Source: Phytophthora colocasiae (lineage: Eukaryota > Oomycota > Peronosporomycetes > Peronosporales > Peronosporaceae). Taken from it: DNA of 64,000 bases. Below are positions 10,810-19,128 of this stretch, piece after piece (positions within the stretch are counted from its first letter, which is position 1; the number at the start of each line of letters is the position of its first letter). The notes under the pieces are model-generated. The model saw only the letters and a program-made list of their open reading frames with translations, had not been told where the DNA came from and searched no databases. Position numbers and translations under genes: made by a program. Where the stretch lies: assembly GCA_018806915.1 (NCBI GenBank), contig JAGKQI010000093.1, positions 682,001 through 746,000 on the forward strand, written 5' to 3'.

Positions 10810-11516
10810 TTAATGACCAACAGGCATGTCGTTCATCTGGATAGCTGCTGCGTGAAACTTGAACGTGTGCAGCGAACAGTTGGAACAGAGCCGAGGAGTG
10901 ATTGCCTCCTCGATGAGTAGTTCTGCAGCCATCAGAAGGTACTCCTCGCGATGCTCCTTGATTGTTCGATGCGGCGGTACTTGGAGGATTGCTTTGCGGT
11001 GCTGAGCCAAGAATCGCTTCACCATTGACTTGAAAACGGAGAAACAATTCTCGATCGGATTAAGCATGGGGGAATAAGGCCCCAGCCGAAGGAGTGCTGC
11101 GCCAGCAAACTCGTCTTCCTTGAAGACGTCTTCGACGTGAGTATGGCAAGGAGCATTATCAGCAACAATCACCACGTTGTATAGCGATGAAGTAAGTAGG
11201 CGACGTGCTCTTCCGTGATCTTAGCGTTGCGTTTTCCACCACGAGGCTTTCTTGGCGACGCCTCCCAGTCATCGTTAGTTTGTGCTGCGGTAATCCAGCG
11301 GTATGCCGAGCGTAGATTAACGTCGCTTTTCACCGCAACATCCTTCCAGTCTTTGCCAGCATTGGCGGCGCGCAGAACGCGCTTGATGGTTGCTTCATCG
11401 TACAGCATAGAAGATTCGTAGTGGAGGGTAGCTTGCTTCTTGAACGTAGTATTAGAGAATGTGTTAGGACCACGGAAGCGTGGGGCGATTGTTGGATGGA
11501 GCGCTAGAATCAACAC
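10810..11516 (-). pseudogene. Internally deleted Tc1/mariner-type transposase
   Basis: Two minus-strand pieces overlap at 11169-11175. The upstream one (11516-11169) is helix-turn-helix-like DNA-binding sequence (DEATIKRVLRAANAG...VNLRSAYRWI). The downstream one (11175-10810) starts with VIVADNAPCHTHVEDVF, the second catalytic Asp region, and has LRLGPYSPMLNPIENCFSVFK, the third catalytic acid region of the DDE_3/IS630-Tc1 fold. The part with the first catalytic Asp is missing, so the protein cannot be active. The intact TIRs mean it could still be moved by a full-length relative. Confidence 0.8.
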
Positions 11517-11617
11517 CGTCCAGCAGTTTTGGCACCGTTCCTTCCCGCCATTAAAAACCCCTTTAGTTGATAATACCCTGTCTTTAGTGATGACAATATA
11601 ATATTGGTTTTGTACGC

Positions 11618-11686
11618 CTGTGTCGTTTTGAATTTACGTTTTGACGTATTGAATTTTCTTTTTGACATTTTGAAGGTTAAAAGGTG
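11618..11686. repeat. Right TIR of the Tc1/mariner-type element
   Basis: 69 bp perfect partner of the left TIR. Confidence 0.9.
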
Positions 11687-12203
11687 TAGTCAGGTCGTCG
11701 ATCACCTCTACAGACGCCTGCAAGCCAACCGCCTCGAACGTGATGGCGTCGCCTTTAATGAGACGCAACGACTGCCATCTTTGACCAGCTTGACTGAGCA
11801 TTGAGGTGATCGTGACTCCAGCTTCACTATCAGTGAAGCGGTGAGTCTCGACCCGACGGGAGTTGGCAGTGGACGTGATGAACTGCGAAATCCCTTCCGA
11901 GTAGTTGAGCGAGAGCGCTGGGAATTGCTCTGCGTACTTGACTTCGACCTCCACAGGTCCATTCGAGACCGAGGAGACCACAAAGTATGGCAGTCCTGCC
12001 ACTTCGTAGTCGTAGTCGAGTGTGGCCAGCGGTGTATCCTTTGACAATGTAAATCCGCCGGAGTAGCTCTGACCGGTGATGGTCGGTGCCGAGCCTAGAG
12101 CAATTTTCTTGGGGGTGAAGACGCCATATTTGTCGAGATTGTCGGCAAGACAGACAGCGACCAGCACTGGAGTCAACAGCAGGGTGAAGCTGATCCTACG
12201 CAT
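11687..12203 (-). pseudogene. GH78 gene fragment 1 (signal peptide and N-terminal part)
   Basis: Starts at the ATG at 12203 with a signal peptide. It ends at the TA duplication flanking the Tc1/mariner-like element; the annotated frame then runs on into the transposon TIR. Confidence 0.85.
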
Positions 12204-12240
12204 GTTGGAACGAACACCGGGGCTTGTGCAGTGGTCGGCG

Positions 12241-12253
12241 AAATTGGAAATGA
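12241..12253 (-). promoter_or_regulatory. Initiator-like site of the minus-strand GH78 gene
   Basis: Reads TCATTTCCAATTT on the minus strand, 38 bases before the ATG at 12203. It is one base shorter than the oomycete consensus but otherwise matches. Confidence 0.5.
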
Positions 12254-12853
12254 GGAAGACATCGGATATGACCTTGCATACGCGACGCTAGTGACTTCGT
12301 TGTTGCATCCCGCAGCGTTAATCACATTTCGAGAGATCGTGCTACGGTTGATGCTGCATCGTTTCCACGATGGCATCAACCGAGGCAGGTTGAAGTGGCA
12401 CATCGATTTGCTAGTACTGTACAGTGCACAATATTCACAACATCCAATATGGTCGAGGGCGATGGCTGCGGCGAATGATATACTTATCACAGCGAAAAAG
12501 CTTGTAACGAAATCTCTGTCCGTCTTGATCACTGCAATGTAAAAAGAAGCTTCAACAAGAGCTGCTCGATCACGTCACGGCGCAGCAAGGATCACGTTCA
12601 CTAAGTGTTCCTCTTCGTGAGAAAAGAACGTCTATTTTGTTATGATCTAAAGTATAGACTGTTGATATGCTCTCAGCCGCGATAATGTGTTCCTCTTCGT
12701 AGGGCAGCGCAGTCACTGGCAGTGACGTCGACTGCACCGTTGAACTACCTCCCGGGCCAACTGTTGATGCTTGGCACCGACGTTCATGTAATCCGCTGAG
12801 ATTTGTCACTTCAACCACGTCCAGACATCTTGCAAGGTCGAGACTCTCGCACT

Positions 12854-12866
12854 TCATTTTCAATTT
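12854..12866 (+). promoter_or_regulatory. Initiator-like site of the plus-strand GH78 copy
   Basis: TCATTTTCAATTT, 13 bases before the ATG at 12879. It is the same 13-base form as in the paralogue, differing at one base. Confidence 0.5.
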
Positions 12867-12878
12867 AACTACTCCCCC

Positions 12879-15596
12879 ATGCACGGCGTCATTGCATTGG
12901 TGACGGCGCTCTACATCGTTGCAGTGTTGGTGAACGCAAGCAGCGACTATGGCGTCTTCACTCCCAAGAAGCTCGCTCTAGGAAAGGGACCAATTATGGG
13001 GTCCACTTCTTACATCAGCGGCTTCACACTTACTGCCGAAAAACCTGTCGCTACTCTCGACTACGACTACGAAGTTGCTGGTCTGCCGTATTTCGTGGTA
13101 TCTGCAGTCTCCGATGGCCCGGTGGATGTCGAAGTGAAGTACGCGGAACAGTTTCCAGTGCTTTCAACTAATTTCTCGGATGGTCCGTCACAATTCGCCA
13201 CCGCAGTCGCAAATTCCCGTCGCGTAGAGACTCACCGCTTCAGCCAATACGAAATTGGCGTGACAGTGACGTCCATGCTGAGTCAGGCTGGCCAGCGTTG
13301 GCAGACTCTTCGTTTACTTAGTGGTGAGTCCGTCACGTTCGAAGCTGTCGGTCTTGAAGCCTCCATCGAGGTGATCGACGATTTATCTATACTTCCTGGC
13401 AAATTTTCGTGTTCCAACGACAAGTACAAAAAGATCTGGGAACTTGGAGCTCGAGCTGTGAGTGCTGCTTGTGTGGATGCCGGCAGTTAGGTATCATCTT
13501 GGAGTTCACCCAAAGAAAACGGGACATTCGTGCCTGAACCTATTTTCGCTGTGCTGCTTCCCACTACCAAGTACATCCTGAAGTTGCCCAACCCACCGGC
13601 TCGCGACATGATTGCTGCTGGCGTACCTGTTGCGCTGGGCAGTGACTACAACCCGAACGCTCACTGCCTCTCAATGGCTCTGACCATGAATATGGCGTGT
13701 GTGCTGTTCGGAATGACAATGAAGACCCGGTACACGTCCAGGAGTATCTTACAAGACGTGGAACTTGAGTGACTATACTCTTGAATTTGAGACCCAGATT
13801 GTGTTGGGTTATACGTCGGCTATGATGTTTCCGGCAATCGAGGCTCTCTCATGTTCCACTTGTCGTCCGAATATCCGGTTGATTCAACTTACGTGAATAT
13901 CAACAGCACGTTATTCCCTGCCAACACTGTGAGTTTAGTGTACGGCTTCGACTTTGTCAACTCGTCATCCATGACAAGTTACCCCTTGGGTAACTATTCT
14001 GTGCCTTTCAAAGTGAAGGAACACGTGGTGAAACTCGTAGTGAACTCAACGGCAGGGGATCTGGTACTCTGGTTGGATGGTCAACACGTTCTGAATGCGA
14101 CGATCTCTGAATTTGGCTACAGTGAGACTCAACTCTCATCTCAAGGTTACTCGACCACCGGGAAAGGGGCAATCGGCTTTGGTGGTTGGCAGGATCAAGC
14201 TTCGTTCGTGCGCAATGTGACAGCAACGAGCTTGAATTCTTCCGAGACGTTCTACTTTAACCCAATGGTGGACGAGAATCTGGTACTTCCGGAGTTTGGC
14301 GTACAATCTAACACGTACGGAGCATGCCTGGATGGTGCCAAGAGAGATCGATACATTTGGTTAGGCGATTTCTACCACACGACTCGGATCATGGGGGTAG
14401 CAAACTCGAAACCTGAGCAGATTACCGGTACTTGGCAGTATTTGCTCAGCTACCAAGCTTCAAATGGGCAGTATCCAGGTTTGATGACCATAACGTACGA
14501 GACGCCCATGCCCACTCCTGAGATCTTCATGTTCGACGCTGGTACTGATAATGCCTACTTTAACTTCCCGGATTACGATATCCTGGGGCTGATTGGGTTC
14601 GTATCGTACATGGAGTACTACGACGATGTGGAATTCGCCAAAACCAATTGGGAGTCTTTCAACAAGACTGTGAACTGGCTGGTAAGCTGTCAAGGAAGCG
14701 ACGGACTCATTGACGTCACGAAGTATTTGGTGGTATTTCTAGGACCTGGAAGAGGTACTGCAGTTAATGCTGCTGCTGTTCAGTGCCTTCAAGGGATGGC
14801 GAAGGTGGCTCAAGCTGTAGGAGATGAAGACTCCGCCAGTCAATGGGTGGAAGTCGCTGGTTCGATCAAGACCGCGATCAATGAACTCCTTTGGAACGAT
14901 ACGTTGGGTAACTACGCAGTGGATGTATCAACTCCTGAGATCTATGGTGTTTCAGCTACTGCTTTCGCTATTACTTCCGGGGTGGCGAATGAAAGCCAAA
15001 TTGAATTGTGCCTGAAAAGCCTTGAAATGCTTCGTCAAGGTCCTGGGTATTTAGATACAAGCACAACGGATAAAACATCCCAGATCTCGCCCAACATGAA
15101 CGGCTTTCTACTGGATGCAGTGCTACAATCTGGACATATTGACGAGGCTGTTTTCTTGTTGGACAACCTCTGGGACGCCATGATCTCTGATGAGAAATAC
15201 CGTTCTGGCGCTAGCTGGGAGTATGTTGGGCAGTCGCTGGAGCCTGGACTAGAAGAATACACTTCGTTAAGCCACCCGTGGGGAGGAGCGCCTACCTACG
15301 CGTTAACCAACTACGTGGCGGGTATTCGACCGGTGGAGTTCGGATTCCGCCGGTGGAAAGTGAAGCCGCTGGTAACGGGACTGGGGCTCACGAATGCTAA
15401 TGCGACTGTGAGGACTCCGTACGGCGATTTATATGCCGGCTGGGGTTTTACCAGCAATGATACTCTTACAGTGACGATCTCTGCTCCAGTGGGAACCAAG
15501 GGTGTGTTGGAGGTGGCGCAACTAAACGAAAATATCTACCGACAGAACATCAACGGCACTGGAGAACCGATCGCGTTCAGCTTTAGCTACTTTTAA
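12879..15596 (+). pseudogene. GH78-type rhamnosidase paralogue, inactivated by point lesions and an insert
   Basis: Head-to-head paralogue of the transposon-split copy. It keeps the signal peptide (VIALVTALYIVAVLVNA), the N-terminal part, the KRDRYIWLGDFYHTTRIMG block, and the C-terminal beta-sandwich ending FSFSYF. Three lesions separate the N-terminal frame (12879-13490) from the long C-terminal frame (13851-15596): a TAG at 13488-13490 after AACVDAGS, an insert of about 190 bp (13536-13725), and a one-base frameshift near 13815-13830 between GYTSA and YDVSGNRGSL. In the later frame, SSPKENGTFV continues as PGTRPGVSYKTWNLSDY on the far side of the insert, so the order of events can be followed. 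Codons near the ends remain alignable, so inactivation is not ancient. The C-terminal 581-codon frame alone lacks a signal peptide. Confidence 0.85.
13536..13725 (+). pseudogene. Imidazolonepropionase (HutI) gene fragment inside the GH78 pseudogene
   Basis: The 190 bp insert encodes about 60 residues, AVLLPTTKYILKLPNPPARD then GVPVALGSDYNPNAHCLSMA, closely resembling the metal-site region of imidazolonepropionase (amidohydrolase superfamily, histidine degradation), including its conserved SD(Y/F)NPNA block. The neighbouring GH78 sequence is unrelated to that family. There are no inverted repeats or clear target duplication; only CCT/CCC microhomology at the joints is seen, which suggests filler DNA at a break repair. 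Confidence 0.75.
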
Positions 15597-16061
15597 TCGG
15601 TGATTTATCCGTCATATATTCCATTGGATTATCACAAGCGAGATACTACTTTTTTCTAATGGCTACTTGTCAGCGCGAAGAGACTCGCCGAGTAGTGCAG
15701 AAGTTGTATGAAGAGAAAGAGGATAATATTATCTAGGAGGAGGAAGAAGAAAAATGTGTAGACGAAGATACGACGGATTTCTCGTGTTTAAGAGGTCATG
15801 TATTTGTGTACTACATGTATACACTCCTGAATCGCTAAGTAGATACGACAATTCGAGAACGACGCCAAGAGATCATAAGGTCGAAGTTTCTGGATGGGGA
15901 AGACGACGAGCACATGAACTACACAGCAATCGATGCAGATGCGAGATTGGACGACTTTGATGCAATTCCGCGTAAGACAGGTTTTGCAGAAAACTATATT
16001 TACTACATGTAGTATTGAGGAAGAGTGGCATGTTTCTGTAATCTATTCATGAAAACGATGC
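15597..16061 (+). pseudogene. Possible CCDC97-domain gene remnant
   Basis: Between the GH78 pseudogene and S33 copy 1. At 15854-15973 the plus strand reads RERRQEIIRSKFLDGEDDEH and then MNYTAIDADARLDDFDAI, which resembles the C-terminal CCDC97 domain (RFL.GED...DY..ID). An upstream acidic stretch (EEEEEKCVDEDTTDF) in another frame would fit the same family. Stops and frame changes show it is not a working gene. The call is from memory of the domain and tentative. Confidence 0.35.
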
Positions 16062-17887
16062 TCACTGGTCTCCAGACTGCTCCCCTGACTGCATAGGATA
16101 GACTTCAAAGTACAGACTCGCGTTGTAGATTCCATCGTACGCTTCATCGGTGAGCAGGTAACCGTTCAGATACTCCGTCGTAATGGTCATGTTGAACGGG
16201 GGCATCTTCTTCACGCACGATCTATCCATCTTCTTGAGATTTCCGCCATGTTTGATGTACGACACGAGCAATTCCATCCCGCAGATAGGACTTTCAGGAT
16301 CACCGGGAATCAATGGTGTCGACATGATCGTACCGTGTGAGGCGTGCTCAAATGCTATGAGTTCCTTGTTGTCGCCTTGAAGAGCATCCAGCAGAAACTC
16401 TGCGTACTTGTGCTTCGTCCGCCCGTCAAGCATGCCACTGAGAAGTAAGACGCTAGCTTGAGTCGGAATCACGGCGCTTTTGTTCCAGTATTCGTCCCGG
16501 TCATAGATGATAGGATTCGCAGCGTATTTCCCAGTCTTGAACTGGTTGCAGGTTTTCGATTTCTCCTTAGAGTAGGCACAGTAAAGTTCTGTTTGAGAGT
16601 AAACGCCAGTGTCAGACATCAAGACGTCCGTGAATCGTTTCTCCAGCGTTTCCACGGACGGCGACGGCATTTCCCACAGTTCGGAGTACATAATGACGTT
16701 GTAGAGAAGCAGCGATTGGTAGGTCGCATCTTCAACTTTAGTGTTCATGGATTCCTGTACAACTTGGATAACACGGTTCAAAATGTCCAGATCTTTGTCC
16801 GCACAACGATCCATGCGGTACACAACTGGTGGAATTAACTTCCACATCTCGGAGTCCGACAACAACGTTCCCAGTGCATAGCGGAGTGCAAACGATGCTG
16901 GTTGAACTTCCGTTGCGTTACTAGTACCAGTAGTGCCAGTACTAGTGCTATCGGTATTGTTGAACAACGTACTGGTGATCACAGCGCAAGGAGACTCCGG
17001 GTCTTTGTCGAATTGAGTGATGAGATGTTTGATCGTCCCCGCCAATCCTTTCTTCTTGAATCGTGTGGCGATCTCCTCCACTTTCTGGCACATTGCCAAA
17101 AATCTATCGGCAGCTTCGCCAAAGTCCGTGTCCGAGTTGGTATTGTACTGGAACTGGCTGGTCCGTGCACCCATTGACGTAAGAACACCATCCAAAACGT
17201 ATTCAGTGACTTCGGGCGGGTCCAAGTGGATCAGTCGCTCTCCCAACATGGTACCGTAACTCCCTCCGTAAACGATGATATCTTGTCCATTGGTGTATTG
17301 GCCCATAAAAGTAGCGACGTCCTTGGCCGCGCTGGTAGTTGAAAACGTTGCCATATCTCCGTACATGGAGTGCAGTTCTTTTGCGCATTTACCAACGTTT
17401 GGTGCTTCGACATCACTACCCCAAAGAGAAGCCTGGAGTTTTGTCTCGGCCGAACAGGAGAGTCTCGGGCTGCGTCCAGTACCACGGTGATCCATGAGGT
17501 ACATATTCACACCACCACCCACTCTTTTTTGAAGATCAACTGCTATCGGCTCTAGTGAAACGGAAGAAATACCCGGCCCTCCCTGTAGAAGCCATACATT
17601 TCGAGCAGTCTTTGGGTTACCAACGGTTGCTGGGTAGCGTTTTACAAAAACTTCAATGGTGGAGTCGACACCTTCGGGGTCTCACAAAGACCAGGATAAC
17701 ACAACGGAGCGTTATAAGTGGTACACTCGGCGTCTTCAGTTTGACTTTCACTACCACTACCCGCGGGGGTTTCGGACGTGACAGTGTACTGGGGACAGGA
17801 TTTCCATTGAATGGGTGTGTTGTCCGACTTGGCAGTGATTGGCGATACGGCTATAGCTACCAGGAGAATGACTTGGTAGAACCACAT
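16062..17887 (-). pseudogene. S33-family serine peptidase (alpha/beta hydrolase), copy 1, one-base frameshift
   Basis: Start at the ATG at 17887, giving the signal peptide MWFYQVILLVAIAVSPITA. The first frame runs to LCYPGLCETP, then a one-base loss in the C-run at about 17676-17680 shifts the frame. The remaining 530 or so codons are open to 16062. Copy 2 has one more base at this place. The alpha/beta-hydrolase core is clear: an oxyanion strand followed by GGPG, LMDHRGTGRS, nucleophile elbow GGSYGTM, the acid in LLLSGMLDGRTKHKY, and the His in FEHASHGT; CGMELLVSYI follows in the TAP-like C-terminal part. Family members (proline iminopeptidase/tripeptidyl aminopeptidase-like) cut short peptides, here probably outside the cell. 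A single indel could be an assembly error, in which case the gene works. Confidence 0.8.
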
Positions 17888-17933
17888 CCCGCAGGATCTC
17901 CCTGGCTTGCTGTCGCTTGTGCTGGTAGCTGGT

Positions 17934-17946
17934 GAATTCGGGAATG
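17934..17946 (-). promoter_or_regulatory. Initiator-like site of S33 copy 1
   Basis: CATTCCCGAATTC on the minus strand, 47 bases before the ATG at 17887. The matching position of copy 2 has CATTTCCGAATTC, so the site is conserved between the paralogues. Confidence 0.45.
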
Positions 17947-18610
17947 TGAATTGAGTTTGCAAGGCCTTTGAGTTTGGGTGTTCAGCTGTTTTCGCTGGGC
18001 AGGCGATTCCATTACATGTACAAAATATACGGTCCGCAATTTCGTATGGTGATTACGAGAGGCAACATTGAATCGTGCGACATCCACATGATGTAGTACA
18101 TCCGGACTGTACATTGTACAGTACTCAAAGCCTGGGATGGATCCTAAGATGCAGGGGATCCAGTCTGGATTCCAGAGAGCATTATCAACGCTCATCCTAT
18201 TTTAACTGACAAGACCTGCGCTAGTATGTAAGGCTTTGGGCCAGTTTCCACATTCTGTTCTGCAGAATAAAGTTGAACTTCTATTTTATGCTGCATGTAC
18301 TTGGTGTGCAGTGTACACTGTGCACGTTGATGTTCCTCAATACATACATGTACACGGTACATGTACTGTACTTCACACCACATTCAACTCAACCAGGTAC
18401 AGTTTATCTCAACCACACCACAGAACACATCGCTGAGTATTCATCCATGCATAAACGCTACATCATGTGGCAACCACTTCGATCACACGCGTACGTGTAC
18501 TGTATTACGGGCATTAGCGTCACTGTTGCTGTATTTCATGACGGAACGATTTCCGCCGCTTAACGCCATTTCAGAAATGACTCAGATTATTATAAGCAAA
18601 CTCAATTAAT

Positions 18611-18687
18611 GAGTAAAATTGTCATTGCTTAGATGTCAGCCAATTCGTGCAAAACATGAGTAAAATTGCCATTGCTTAGATGTCAGC
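18611..18687. repeat. 30 bp direct repeat
   Basis: GAGTAAAATTG(T/C)CATTGCTT... at 18611-18640 and again at 18658-18687, 30 bp with one mismatch and a 47 bp period. Function unknown. Confidence 0.7.
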
Positions 18688-18733
18688 AAAACCTGGGCGT
18701 GTACATACAACGTCGTTTGAAACTATTCACGTA

Positions 18734-19112
18734 TGTTGAGATTGCACTTCGCCGTCTCCTATACTGGGTCCCTACCTCGAAGCACGCAGCTTTCACGCGC
18801 ACAACGCGTGCCAAGTGAGGACAACAGTGGAAGACGCGTGGATGCTGCAATACGATTGGCAGTCTACCTTGGATACACTATTCTGATTGGACGAGAACTT
18901 CAATTTGCTGATCTCAAGATGTGCACAAATCGTTCCCGTTACATCAATCGTTCCCGTTACATCAAGCGTTCCCGTTTCACAAAGGTCTACAAGGGGAGCT
19001 CAAGGAGAGCAAGGGTAGATCAGTGAATGCGGGCTAACTCAATAAACTCACTTTTGGATTTACTTCCTCCTACTCACTTCACTATCAAGCCTCGTTCGCT
19101 ATACTCTCAATT
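18734..19112 (+). repeat. Copia 5' LTR
   Basis: 379 bp, starting TGTTGAGA and ending TCTCAATT. Contains three copies of an 18 bp unit (cGTTCCCGTTacATCAa) at about 18929-18982. Confidence 0.9.
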
Positions 19113-19128
19113 GGTTATGAGCCCAAGC
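19113..19128 (+). other. Copia primer-binding site, anticodon arm of initiator tRNA-Met
   Basis: GGTTATGAGCCCAAGC follows the 5' LTR. Its complement contains GGGCTCATAACC, the anticodon stem-loop of eukaryotic initiator tRNA-Met, as for the half-tRNA primer of Drosophila copia. The likely gag start codon ATG (19117-19119) lies inside this site. Confidence 0.7.

Larger units (their letters stand above)
10695..11686 (-). mobile_element. Tc1/mariner-type transposon with 69 bp perfect inverted repeats
   Basis: 992 bp. The TIRs are CACCTTTTAACCTTCAAAAT... at 10695-10763 and its exact reverse complement at 11618-11686, 69 bp with no mismatch. Both ends are flanked by TA (10693-10694 and 11687-11688), the target duplication of this superfamily. 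It sits in the coding region of the minus-strand GH78 gene and removing it with one TA restores that frame. It holds remnants of a transposase on the minus strand. Confidence 0.9.
5659..12203 (-). pseudogene. GH78-type rhamnosidase gene, split in three by two transposons
   Basis: One gene of about 851 codons read in pieces: 12203-11687, 10692-8982 and 5985-5659. The product is a secreted protein with a hydrophobic signal peptide (ISFTLLLTPVLVAVCLA), an N-terminal beta-rich part, and a six-hairpin catalytic part with KRDRYIWLGDFYHTTRIMG, similar to the KRDR/GD block of fungal alpha-L-rhamnosidases (GH78), which release terminal rhamnose from glycans such as pectin. Many NxS/T sites fit secretion. 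Removing the Tc1/mariner-like element (10695-11686) with one TA rejoins ...DDLTTLPGKF... without loss, matching the plus-strand paralogue. Removing the hAT element (5995-8981) rejoins ...LFTSLS to HPWGGAPTYAL, but two extra bases remain, so the frame is also shifted there. The GH78 assignment rests on motif recall. Confidence 0.85.
12204..12878. promoter_or_regulatory. Divergent promoter region between the two GH78 copies
   Basis: 675 bp between the two ATGs, which face away from each other. Apart from the two initiator-like sites listed separately I see no feature. The plus-strand frame at 12231-12542 has no recognisable domain and overlaps the minus-strand promoter; I do not call it a gene. 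Confidence 0.5.
17888..18733. other. Intergenic upstream of S33 copy 1
   Basis: Contains the initiator-like site, several TACATGTAC-type short palindromes around 18290-18370, and a direct repeat near the right end. No ORF with a recognisable domain. It ends at the ACGTA target duplication of the copia element. Confidence 0.4.

Noticed and set aside
12231..12542. 103-codon plus-strand frame between the GH78 copies
   Set aside because: No recognisable domain, and it covers the minus-strand initiator-like site; treated as chance.
16062..17522. Separate shorter S33 gene starting at MGGGVNMYL
   Set aside because: This start would lack the signal peptide and the first strands including GGPG; the upstream exonic frame is clearly part of the same gene.
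17640..17690. Intron as explanation for the frame change in S33 copy 1
   Set aside because: Homology is continuous across the site with copy 2, with only one base missing; there are no splice signals.
18929..18982. CRISPR-like short repeats
   Set aside because: The 18 bp units are contiguous, without spacers, and lie in an LTR of a eukaryotic element.
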